A stretch of DNA of 64,000 bases from Nicoliella spurrieriana (lineage in GTDB: Bacteria; Bacillota; Bacilli; Lactobacillales; Lactobacillaceae): NCBI RefSeq assembly GCF_023380205.1, contig NZ_CP093361.1, forward strand, positions 930,001 to 994,000, written 5' to 3'. Within the stretch, counting starts at the first letter, position 1. Every line of letters begins with the position of its first letter. The notes under the pieces are model-generated. The model was not told the origin of the DNA. It worked only from the letters and a program-made list of their open reading frames with translations, and did no database searches. This document shows positions 17,626 to 27,012 of the stretch, piece by piece. The translations under genes and the position numbers were made by a program.

Positions 17626-20600
17626 ATGAAATACAACAAGTTTGGCTATCAAAAAATTAATGATAAACAACTCGCGAAAACAGTTAAAAATAACCCGATC
17701 ATCGTTTCAGAATCGGTCCTAGGAACCTTGAGTAGTGGCTTTGCATATGAAAACAATGTGCATGCTCAAATGGTCAATAATAATTACAATAGCTACCATT
17801 CTGGCCACCAATCAGCCACCGGTGAAGTGGCGACGCCTGCTTCCAGCGTTGGTGATCAATCGATGGCTTCCGTTGCCACTTCGTCCTCAGTGACCCAAAG
17901 GGCAGCTTTTGAAGCTCAATCAGCCGTTAATAGTGGTGAATCCACCAGTTCAGAGCAGTCCGTTTCTGCTGAGGTGGAGTCGCGTCAGGGCCATGCTGAA
18001 CCTGAATCAACGGTCCCATTACAATCTAATGGTGCTACTCAGCGGTCCGTGGTTGCATCCAGTGCCATCGCTTCTAGTTCAGTGCCCAGTGCTAGTGTTG
18101 ATCAATTTGAAGCAACGAATTCAATGGGCAGTTTAGTGGATGATCCAGCTGATTTAGCTTCTGTGCAGGCCTTAAAAGCAACCCTTGATCACGACGATTT
18201 AATTGCTAAAATGTCATTTGCTGCAAATGTACAATACGGGGAATCGCTGGTGTCTTCATTAAGCAGTCGCAATGATTCGATTATAGCGACCGGCTCAAGT
18301 GCTGCTACGAATCGGCAGTTTGAAAATCAACTGGTGGCGTCATATGCTAGTTCGCTAAATGCTTCCTTTACGGACATTAAGGGTGCAATCGATTCACTGG
18401 CGAGTGCTTTTTTTAGCTATGATACGTTCATGAATTCAGCTAAAGCGGTCGTTAAATCGTGGGCGAACGGGTTGCCATCAGCAAGTGTTCAACAGCTGGA
18501 ATCACTAGCTGCTGAGTATGATGATAATTACAGTCGGTATGGACAATCGTATAATTCATTTGCAATTGCCATTCCAAAGCGTGAGGATGCGTTCAATCGC
18601 TCGATCAACGCAATGGATGCATTAAATAGTAATGCTTATTATGTATATCATTTAACTAACGCTCAATCGGGGGCCATTTCAATGGCTAACTCTGCCGTTG
18701 CGTTGGCTTACACTGACGTCGTAGGTGGTAATGCTGGTTTGGCAAGTACCGCTAACTCATACGTGAACGTAATTTCGGCCAATGAATCGGTCTGTTCTGA
18801 CATTGCTAGTGACAATAGCGGATTTGCTTCCCTTGCGAACGTATACTCAATTTATAATACCGTGTACGGTGGGGCCTTTGCCAGTAGTAGCAAAAGCGGT
18901 CAAGCTAACATTGTCGATTTATATGCGAACCTTTTTGAAACGATCAAGGATAATAATAGCCTAGCCACTGCGTATTCGAATGAGAACGAAGATATTCGTG
19001 ACTCACTTTCAATGATGCACTATGACCAATCAGATTCGCAGGAATATCAATACCTAACGTCATTGTCCAACGCGGTGGCGAAGTTAAGTAGTAGCGCTAA
19101 TAGTTATACTAGCCACACCCTTTCGCTACTGGCTGATTCCAATGCAACCACTAGTGCGGAGGTTATTTTTAGCGCCATTAACTCCGCGGGTGATTACGCA
19201 AGTGCTGCTTCGGAACTGCAATCTAAAGTGAGTGCAGCGGTGAATGGTAAGATGTTGGCTCGTGATCGGACCCCGGCTTATTTGGGGAATCCCGAGTTAA
19301 GCAGCGCGTTTGAATCATCAGTGGTGAGTTTGGCCGACCGCGCAGCTACGCAGTATCGAAATTCAGCTAGTCAAATGCAAACTGAAATTACAGCTAGTGC
19401 TAAGGCAATTAAAGTTTCTTCTAATGGGATTAGTAGTGCTTCATCAGCAATTGGGACCCATTCAGTTGCTGAAGCTGATTTAATTAGTGGGGTCATTGCC
19501 TCTGCTAGGGATGTATTGAACGGATTGGACAAACGCCATCCGGACAATCGGGTGGTCAGTGATAAGTCAGCCGTGGCACTTAGCGCTAGTACGGTTGCCA
19601 ATTCGGTTACGAATAACGCTTCCAATGCCACTAGTGTTGCTAACCATCAAACTAGCCTTGCCACTTCGCATTCAGCTAACGTTAGTTTGGTTTCCAAACG
19701 TACGGCTTCGTTTGCTAGCGTGGTTAGCAGTGCCGTTTCAGCGGTCAACTCAGCTGCTTTATTGGGGAACTCATCGGTTGCCAATTCATTGATCCTAACG
19801 GCATTGAGTGCGCAAAAATCAATGGATGATTACCGAACTGACACCTTTTCCGCCAGTTTGGTAATGACATCGGCATTGGATGCTGCGCATGGGGCGTTAG
19901 ACCAGGTTTCAAACGATTACCTGGCTACGTCGAAAGCAGCGATTGATGCTAGTCAAGCTGCTCAAGTCGCATTGGCAAACGTTGAACGCGGTGAATCGAT
20001 CGTTGCGAGTGCCACTAGTGATGCTGAGTTGACCGCTAAGGTAACGTCATTAGCAACTGATAATTTGACGCTTGCTTCTGATGATGCTGATGGTGCTGAT
20101 CAAATTGCGACTAGCGTTGCTAGTGATAATGCCAATGCGGCTTCAATTGTTACAACGGTTGGGGAAGAGGCGCACCAAACTCAATTAGCGGCGCAAAACT
20201 ACCCTGAAGATGATGTGATTACTTCAGCTGCAGCGGTTGCTACTGATGAAGTGGCAAGTGCTAAGTCAGCGGCCCATGCGGTTGATTTGGCTAATTCCGC
20301 TGCCATGAGTGCCAGTGCAATTGCCCAAAGGGAAGGGTTAGTGGCCAGTAGTGCTGCTGCAACTGCCACCACTGCGAATGCGAATGCTAGTTCAGCCGCT
20401 GAATTAGCAAGCGCTGCTGCTGTTGAAGGTGATGATCATGCCGCACAATCCGCAGCGGTGTTGGTTGCCAGCGCCAGTGCAGTGGCACTTTCTGCCTCAG
20501 CGATTGTTAAATCAGCAGCTACTAGCGCCAAGTCAGCACTATCAGCTGCCCACGTTGCAGCTAGCAATTCACGTTCGGCTGCTGAGGCGACCGTTGATGC

Positions 20601-23600
20601 TGTCGATGCTGCTAAGTCGGCTGCATCGGTTGTCTCAGATGCAGTGAACCATGTTGATGCCGATTTAGCGAATAGTAGTGCTAGCAGTTACCATGTGGTT
20701 GCGACCGAAATGGCTAGTGCAGTGACTAGTGCAACGCATGGAGCAAGCTTAGCGTTTAATATTGCTGATTCAATTTATGCAAAGTTAGTTAGTGATGCTG
20801 CTTCAGCTTCTTCGGCCGTGGCTGGGATTGAGTTCTTAAATCATAATTATGACAACGTTTCCGTAGCGAACGCATCATCAGCAGTTGCGTTTGCCAACTC
20901 AATCGTCACTTCAGTTCAATCGGAAGCTAGTTTGAACCATCAGCGGGCCGTTAGTGCCAGCTCTGCTGCTGCTTCGGCTGCCAAGGTGGCAAGTAACCAG
21001 TCGCAAGTGGCACTTAGTGCTGCCAGCACCGCTAGTTCGGTCGCTAAGTTAGCGAGTGGGGCAAACGGGAGTGCGATTGCTAGTTACACCAGTAAGGTAG
21101 TCAGTGCTGCTTCGGAAGCGTCAACCGCAGTGGAAATCACTAACTCCGCGAACGCAGTGACCAATTCACTTGCTCAGCAGCTTGAACTTGCCAATCAACA
21201 AGTGGCAATCGATCGGAACGTAACTGCTAGTGCAGCCCTAAGCGCAGTCGTTGCAGTAAGGGCAGCGACTAGTTTCATTAGTAATGCAATTGATCAAGAT
21301 GCCGCAGTGGTGAACAAGGCTGCGAATGCGATTTCGCTTGCGGATGGAGTGGGTTCGCTAGCTGCTAAGGATACTAGCGGAGCCTGCCAATCCACCGATA
21401 GCAACGCCAAGAATACCCATGATGATAGTGAGACCGCTAGTGCGTTTGCTAGCGATGCTGATTTAGCAGTACAAACGGCTTTAAGTGCTGCTGCAGATAA
21501 TACGGGGCATTCGGCAATTGCTTCGCTCGCAGCACAGGCTTCATCCGCTGCTAGCGTGGTAAACACTGCTAAGTTAACCGCTAGTTCAGCATCGATATTT
21601 GCATTTAGGGCCACCAGGACTGCGGTGAGCGCTAACTCACTGGCTACCAGTGCTAATCAAATGATTAAATCAACCGCAATTATTTATTCCAGTGCCGCCA
21701 GTGCATTTGCTGTTGCTAATCAAGATCAGAACCGTTCTGCAGCCCATAGTGCGGCAATGGTCGCATCAATGGCTGCTGCATTAGCATCATTTAATGCTAG
21801 CGTAGCTAGTGCCGCTGCTGAACGGGTGACGCTAGCTAAAGATGGTGGAGCTAGCGCAGCACGGACTGCTGCAGATGCTGCCAGCACCGCTAGGGTGACC
21901 GGTTCGTTGGCCAATAACTTTGCGAGTCAGGCGAACCGCATGGATAGTACCGCAACTAGCGATTCATCGTTAACGGTGCGTGCGGGTGATCATGAGGCTA
22001 GCAACGCTAGCTCCGAAGCCGCGAATGCTGCTTCATATACTGCATCGTTGGTTAGTACAGCGAGTGTGGTTGCTGCTAATGCGACCCGCAATGTCCGTTC
22101 AAATGCGTTAGTGAATAGTCAAGTGGCTAGCATCACTAGTCAAACCCAGCTGCAAATTGATCAAATCAGTAGCCAGGTCGGCTACTATTCACAACATAGT
22201 AGCATTAGAAGTAATGCTGGAACCGCTAAGTTTTTATCTTCGGTCGCTGCTGCCGCCTATGGAGCTGCCCAATCAGCTAGCCGCAATGCCCAGGTAGACT
22301 GTTCAGCTGCCGTTGCCACGTTCAACGAGGTATCGCAACAAAACTCGATTGCAGTGTCGGCAACGGTGATGATCAGTTCAGCATCTAAGGCCGCTGCATC
22401 CGCCTATTCAGTGGGGAATTACCGCAGTGGTGACGGGTTAGTTCGGAAGATGATTCAAGCTGCACAGGATGCTAATTCTGCAGCCAAACGAGCATCACGG
22501 GTGGCAGATGATACGGTCTTAAAGAACTCCGTGGAAGCCAGTGTGATTGCCGTTGCATTAGGGACTGCTAAATCCGCAAATGGTGAGGTCAATGCAGCAG
22601 CGAGCCATGTTGCAGCTGCCATTAGCGTGGCCAATGCCCAAACGATTAACGCGACTGGAACGCTGGAGCAAGCCAGTGTTGCCACTAGCCTAGCCAGTGC
22701 TAAGGTTGGTAAGGCTAATCGGGAGGCTTCCGTCGTTGCGGACGTTGCCATGGCTGCCATTGCTAACGTTAGTCTTACCGCTAGCAATCAAAAGGCAGCA
22801 AGCGAGGCAGCAAGTGAGGCTGAGGTGGCCAATTCCGCTGCTGCTAATTCGAAGACCAATAGCAATGCCGATCATGCTAGTGCCGCTGCCCAAGTGGCTG
22901 CTAGTGCAAATCAAACGGCAGGGTCTATAAACGCTGTTGCTAAATCGATTCACCAGCTGGTTAGTTCAACGGCTTCGTTAGTAGCGACTGCGACTGCCAC
23001 TGCTAACTCAGCGAACCTAGTCGTTAGTAGCGCCGCTAGTGCAGTCCTTAGTGCCACTGCAATCGGTGATGTTACTGCTTTTGAAAGTGCCCACCAAATT
23101 GCTACAAGTGGGGCGGCCGTTGTGAATTCAACGTCTACCATCGTCAGCAGCGCGGCTGTGACGTTAAGTTCTGCTGAACAAGTAGCCGTTAGTGCTAATT
23201 CAGCGACTGCTTCCGTTAGTGCAATTGCCAGCACGGCTGCGATGACCGCAAGCATTGCGGCTGCTAGTGCCCAATCAATTGCCGCTAGCTTAAATCCTTC
23301 GAATACGGCCTTTAATGCTGTCCGGGTCTCAAATGCGGTCGCCCAAGCAAGTGCGCACTCGATGAATGTTGATTCTTACACCAGCGCCGCCGTGTCCGCC
23401 CGGCTAGCAGTTGATCAAACGCAAACCCAGCTTCATAAACTCCAGAGTCAAGCGGAAACGTTTACTTCGACCGCTTCATTGGCCGCTAGCGATAAGGCAA
23501 AGAACGCCCTTCTTACCCAATTGATCGCTGCAGCTGAGTCGAACGCAGCGGTGGTTGAATCTACTCACGCAGATGCGCAGCTGCAATCTAGTCTTGCTGA

Positions 23601-26151
23601 CGATGCTCGTAGTACCGCGGTCCGGGCTACTAGCACCGCTAGTTTAGCGGCCAGCAATGCTAACAGTGCCCTTGCGGTATTAAATTCGGCTAAAAATGAT
23701 GGTCCGTATAATTCGTCAATCGCAAAATCGTTAGCTGCAAAGGCTAAATCGGCCAATGATATTGCCACTAGCATTGAAGCGACGGCTTCCACCACTGCAC
23801 GGACTGCCTTGGTAGCAGCAAGTCAAGCTAGCTTTGATTCCATCATTGCCGAGCATGCAATTAGTGCTGCTAGCCAAAATGCTGCGCAAGCATCTGCAAT
23901 TGCCGAAACGATTGCTGAATTGAATCCGCAAGTAAGTAGTGCTGCTGCTGATACCACTAGCGTTGCATCCGCAGCTGAAACGCTTAATTCGACAGTCGAA
24001 TCACAATTTAGTGCTGTAGAAGCGCAACTGATGTTAGCAACTGATAAGTATAACGGAGCTGATGCTAACACTAGCTTAGTGGGCTCTGCAACGGACACAG
24101 TGGCTGCAATGGCCAGTGCCCATCCGGTTGATTCAGCATTACAATCAATGGTCGGATTAATGCGTTCCACTGCTAGTAACGTAATGACGCAAATGAAGCG
24201 GCTTCATCCGGTCCACTCAGCGTTACGGGTGGCAACTGCGCGGGCTAATAGCAATCATGCCACGGTTATAAGTGCTACCCATGAGGTCTTTGCTAACCAG
24301 CAGGCAGTTGCTACAACCAGTACGGCAGCCTCAGCAGCAATTATTGCTGGACACTTAGGCTTAGCCACTAGCCATGCAGCGGATGTGAACGAGCGGGTAA
24401 GTGCAGTAACGCAGCTGATGGATGTCGCTAGTGCCGCCCAGTTGTCATTAACCAGCGTTGCTAGTTCGACTAGCAGTGCTGTTGATGCCTTGACTGCGGC
24501 CGAGGGTGATCTAAGGACTTCCGTAAGCGTTGCTAACTCGATGACCGCAGATGCCCACTTAGCAAGCCTGGCGGTTGAAATGACTAGTGCTAGCGCGGCG
24601 TTTAATAGTGCTTATGGCACCGCTAGTTTAGCCCGGTTCAAAAACCCATTCGGTGATAATGCCGCCCTTGCCAGTGGAATTAGTTCTGCATCATTAGCCT
24701 TTACGAGTGCTGCTGCCGATATTGATTCGGTTATTTCAGCTGGTGAATTGGGATCAATTGCAAGTGTCAAAGGGGCGATGAACGCAGTGGTATTCGATGC
24801 CCAATCGATTGCATACTCTGCTTACAACGACTCGTTTAATGCTGATCCAGCCGGCCGTGCAGCCAGTGCGGCGGCGGATGCTAGTTTGGCAGCCGCTAGT
24901 GCCGACTTCATTGCGAACGAGACCCATGCAATTCCATTTGAAACCCAGTCGTATGCGGTGGCAACCGCTGGCTTTACTAGTCAGTACCCAGAATTGTTAT
25001 CGTATTCGAGCAACGTCTTTGCATCCCATACCGCTGCAATCACTGCCGATAGTTTGGCTAACAACGTAAACGTTTATGCCGCGACTGCGTTAAGGAGTGC
25101 GAATGACTTTGCTAGTGCGGCGACGAGTTACCAATCCCAGGCTTACTCAGCTGCTACTAAGCACAACCAAAGCGTCGCCCATAGTTACCTGACCCAAGCG
25201 ATTGCGACCGCCCAATCAGCGGTTAGTGCAGCCAACGTGGCCTCTAGTGCCTATTCGGTCGCAAGTGCGCAAAATAGCGTTGCCAAAAGCTTGAAGGACC
25301 GGGTCTATGCCGATTATTCATACGCGAGTGAGTATGTGGAACAACATGCTGACAATCGTGTGGCTGAACCCACGGGCAAAGCACCTAGTGTAGCGCCTAG
25401 CAGTAGTTCTGCACCAGCTGCTGCTTCCAGTTCAGTGAATAACGACTCCGTTGCTGTGGATGAAGCGAGTGTTGATTCGGTTTCGGCTTTTTCAATGACC
25501 AGTAGTGCTGATTCAGCGACCCAAGTAATCACTGCTAGTGTTACATCGTCAGCCGAACGGGTGGCCCGCAGTGCAACCGCAATTGCACCGAACAATTCAG
25601 CCGCCTTGGACGCACTCAGTGCGGTGAGCCAAGCCCAATCACTGGCTAGCGTTGCACAACGGGCTCGGTTAGCTGCTAGTTCACAAATGGCCAACGGAAA
25701 CTTTACCGGGGCCGGATACTTTGATTCGATTGCTAGCTCCGCTGATGTCCATGAGGGTGATTACGCATCGCTAGCTGTTAGTTATGCTAGCATTGCAGAA
25801 AGCGAAGTTTCGCTAGAACGGATTGCGGATGAACCACAGATTCCATTGACCGGCGATCCATACCAAGATGAGTATAATTTAGGGCTGCGTGATGGATACA
25901 ATGCGCCGTTTGTATCACGGAGTGCACTCCGTGGCAAATCCGAGGCCTACAAGGATGGTTATGGTGATGGATTCGATCGGCAGAGTAGAAACGAGCCCCT
26001 GGATTTAGTAACTGGATCCAATGACCATCGATTTAATTATGATTCCGTTCATAATGTTGGCGCATTGATGGAACCACTCCAAGGAACGTTAAGCGATGCT
26101 GAACGGACGCTCACGGTAAATTATCATTTCATCAGTGAAGATGAAGATTAA
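17626..26151 (+). CDS. Giant Ala/Ser-rich repetitive surface-type protein (2841 aa)
   Basis: Start chosen at the ATG at 17626 behind SD AAGGGAGA; the frame could extend 19 residues upstream without an SD. Residues 1-50 are a Lys/Gln-rich N-terminus and a modest hydrophobic stretch (PIIVSESVLGTLSSGFAYEN, then NVHAQ), which may be an atypical signal peptide. About 50-180 is Ser/Gln/Thr-rich and disordered. About 180-640 is helical with scattered aromatic residues. About 640-2680 is a vast degenerate Ala/Ser array (units like SAASAAS, VASSANS, SATAS) with Asn, Val, Thr, Asp and hardly any Lys, Pro or Gly, as expected for an extended amphipathic helix or coiled coil. The last 110 or so residues are non-repetitive and acidic, with YNLGLRDGY and YKDGYGDGF. 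I see one Trp and three Cys. No LPxTG, no C-terminal membrane helix. A surface adhesin or fibrillar role is inference. Confidence 0.85.
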   Translation: MKYNKFGYQKINDKQLAKTVKNNPIIVSESVLGTLSSGFAYENNVHAQMVNNNYNSYHSGHQSATGEVATPASSVGDQSMASVATSSSVTQRAAFEAQSAVNSGESTSSEQSVSAEVESRQGHAEPESTVPLQSNGATQRSVVASSAIASSSVPSASVDQFEATNSMGSLVDDPADLASVQALKATLDHDDLIAKMSFAANVQYGESLVSSLSSRNDSIIATGSSAATNRQFENQLVASYASSLNASFTDIKGAIDSLASAFFSYDTFMNSAKAVVKSWANGLPSASVQQLESLAAEYDDNYSRYGQSYNSFAIAIPKREDAFNRSINAMDALNSNAYYVYHLTNAQSGAISMANSAVALAYTDVVGGNAGLASTANSYVNVISANESVCSDIASDNSGFASLANVYSIYNTVYGGAFASSSKSGQANIVDLYANLFETIKDNNSLATAYSNENEDIRDSLSMMHYDQSDSQEYQYLTSLSNAVAKLSSSANSYTSHTLSLLADSNATTSAEVIFSAINSAGDYASAASELQSKVSAAVNGKMLARDRTPAYLGNPELSSAFESSVVSLADRAATQYRNSASQMQTEITASAKAIKVSSNGISSASSAIGTHSVAEADLISGVIASARDVLNGLDKRHPDNRVVSDKSAVALSASTVANSVTNNASNATSVANHQTSLATSHSANVSLVSKRTASFASVVSSAVSAVNSAALLGNSSVANSLILTALSAQKSMDDYRTDTFSASLVMTSALDAAHGALDQVSNDYLATSKAAIDASQAAQVALANVERGESIVASATSDAELTAKVTSLATDNLTLASDDADGADQIATSVASDNANAASIVTTVGEEAHQTQLAAQNYPEDDVITSAAAVATDEVASAKSAAHAVDLANSAAMSASAIAQREGLVASSAAATATTANANASSAAELASAAAVEGDDHAAQSAAVLVASASAVALSASAIVKSAATSAKSALSAAHVAASNSRSAAEATVDAVDAAKSAASVVSDAVNHVDADLANSSASSYHVVATEMASAVTSATHGASLAFNIADSIYAKLVSDAASASSAVAGIEFLNHNYDNVSVANASSAVAFANSIVTSVQSEASLNHQRAVSASSAAASAAKVASNQSQVALSAASTASSVAKLASGANGSAIASYTSKVVSAASEASTAVEITNSANAVTNSLAQQLELANQQVAIDRNVTASAALSAVVAVRAATSFISNAIDQDAAVVNKAANAISLADGVGSLAAKDTSGACQSTDSNAKNTHDDSETASAFASDADLAVQTALSAAADNTGHSAIASLAAQASSAASVVNTAKLTASSASIFAFRATRTAVSANSLATSANQMIKSTAIIYSSAASAFAVANQDQNRSAAHSAAMVASMAAALASFNASVASAAAERVTLAKDGGASAARTAADAASTARVTGSLANNFASQANRMDSTATSDSSLTVRAGDHEASNASSEAANAASYTASLVSTASVVAANATRNVRSNALVNSQVASITSQTQLQIDQISSQVGYYSQHSSIRSNAGTAKFLSSVAAAAYGAAQSASRNAQVDCSAAVATFNEVSQQNSIAVSATVMISSASKAAASAYSVGNYRSGDGLVRKMIQAAQDANSAAKRASRVADDTVLKNSVEASVIAVALGTAKSANGEVNAAASHVAAAISVANAQTINATGTLEQASVATSLASAKVGKANREASVVADVAMAAIANVSLTASNQKAASEAASEAEVANSAAANSKTNSNADHASAAAQVAASANQTAGSINAVAKSIHQLVSSTASLVATATATANSANLVVSSAASAVLSATAIGDVTAFESAHQIATSGAAVVNSTSTIVSSAAVTLSSAEQVAVSANSATASVSAIASTAAMTASIAAASAQSIAASLNPSNTAFNAVRVSNAVAQASAHSMNVDSYTSAAVSARLAVDQTQTQLHKLQSQAETFTSTASLAASDKAKNALLTQLIAAAESNAAVVESTHADAQLQSSLADDARSTAVRATSTASLAASNANSALAVLNSAKNDGPYNSSIAKSLAAKAKSANDIATSIEATASTTARTALVAASQASFDSIIAEHAISAASQNAAQASAIAETIAELNPQVSSAAADTTSVASAAETLNSTVESQFSAVEAQLMLATDKYNGADANTSLVGSATDTVAAMASAHPVDSALQSMVGLMRSTASNVMTQMKRLHPVHSALRVATARANSNHATVISATHEVFANQQAVATTSTAASAAIIAGHLGLATSHAADVNERVSAVTQLMDVASAAQLSLTSVASSTSSAVDALTAAEGDLRTSVSVANSMTADAHLASLAVEMTSASAAFNSAYGTASLARFKNPFGDNAALASGISSASLAFTSAAADIDSVISAGELGSIASVKGAMNAVVFDAQSIAYSAYNDSFNADPAGRAASAAADASLAAASADFIANETHAIPFETQSYAVATAGFTSQYPELLSYSSNVFASHTAAITADSLANNVNVYAATALRSANDFASAATSYQSQAYSAATKHNQSVAHSYLTQAIATAQSAVSAANVASSAYSVASAQNSVAKSLKDRVYADYSYASEYVEQHADNRVAEPTGKAPSVAPSSSSAPAAASSSVNNDSVAVDEASVDSVSAFSMTSSADSATQVITASVTSSAERVARSATAIAPNNSAALDALSAVSQAQSLASVAQRARLAASSQMANGNFTGAGYFDSIASSADVHEGDYASLAVSYASIAESEVSLERIADEPQIPLTGDPYQDEYNLGLRDGYNAPFVSRSALRGKSEAYKDGYGDGFDRQSRNEPLDLVTGSNDHRFNYDSVHNVGALMEPLQGTLSDAERTLTVNYHFISEDED

Positions 26152-26160
26152 AAACAAATC

Positions 26161-26195
26161 AAAAGAGTTGAATCGATGTCGATTCAACTCTTTTT
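26161..26195. terminator. Terminator, giant gene / histidine phosphatase
   Basis: AAAGAGTTGAATCGA / TCGATTCAACTCTTTTT, 15-bp perfect stem; A-run on the left lets it serve the convergent gene too. Confidence 0.93.
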
Positions 26196-26211
26196 CTAAT
26201 CTAATTGGGAA

Positions 26212-26859
26212 TTAGTCAATTTGATTGTATGATTCGATCGTAGGTTGATGATCGGTTACGACCATCTTGGTAACACTACCGTTGTAGATGGGGACTGAAA
26301 TATCATAGTCACTGTATTGTTCAGTGATCCACCGAATGATGCACCCGTGAGCGGTTACTAAAATATTATCGCCATCCTTGGCAGCTGCTAGAATCCGGTC
26401 TAATCCGGGTTGGAACCGTTGCCGAATCATATCATCATCTTCAGCCTCTTGATATGGGTCTGCCTTGCGAATTAAGGTCGCACTACCACCCATCCCTAAT
26501 TTTTTAAGCATGGCGCCGAAGTCATTAAGGCCCTTGGGACCACCGATAAAGTGCCATGCTTGGCCACTATCATTACCCTCGAAGTAACCGAAGTTGACTT
26601 CACGAAAGGCGGGGTCCAAAATGGGTTCCTTAATTGAAGTGGGATTCTTGGCTAAAATGTGACGGCCGGTATTGGCAGCGCGGGGAAGGTCACTAGAATA
26701 CGCAGCATCGAAGACGACTGATTTTAAACGTTCCCCAGCCTGATCTGCATCTTTGATCCCCTGGTCGGTCAACGGAGCATCAATGAGGCCTTGAATGCGG
26801 TTATAAAAATTTAAATAGGTTTGACCGTGACGAACAAAATAGATATTTACAGTTGGCAT
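26212..26859 (-). CDS. Histidine phosphatase family protein (phosphoglycerate-mutase-like)
   Basis: 215 residues. N-terminal catalytic motif FVRHGQTYLN with Arg10-His11-Gly12, second-half motif VTAHGCIIR with the other active-site His, and a Glu in REVNFGYFEG. Such proteins act as broad phosphatases or cofactor-dependent mutases in the cytoplasm; the small size and RHGQT signature fit the GpmB/PhoE-like phosphatase group rather than glycolytic GpmA. SD AGGAGGAT before the ATG. Stands alone between convergent and divergent neighbours. Substrate unknown. Confidence 0.88.
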   Translation of the reverse strand: MPTVNIYFVRHGQTYLNFYNRIQGLIDAPLTDQGIKDADQAGERLKSVVFDAAYSSDLPRAANTGRHILAKNPTSIKEPILDPAFREVNFGYFEGNDSGQAWHFIGGPKGLNDFGAMLKKLGMGGSATLIRKADPYQEAEDDDMIRQRFQPGLDRILAAAKDGDNILVTAHGCIIRWITEQYSDYDISVPIYNGSVTKMVVTDHQPTIESYNQID

Positions 26860-27012
26860 AAAAATCCTCCTACAACGTTTGATTTGTTAACTTAATTCTA
26901 TCATATTTGTTAATGAATGGGATTAATTGTGATTTAATGCTACTTTAGTTTTGTATTGGCGCAAAGTGTGCTAAAATATTTAGTCAAGTTTTAAAGTGAG
27001 GAGATACTTAAA

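Noticed and set aside
19371-25694. Several antisense frames inside the giant gene
   Set aside because: They arise from the reversed Ala/Ser codon bias (GCT/AGT); none has an SD or a plausible protein.
17626-26151. CRISPR array or tandem DNA repeat reading of the repetitive region
   Set aside because: Repeats are degenerate at DNA level and coding in a single frame; no spacer-repeat structure.
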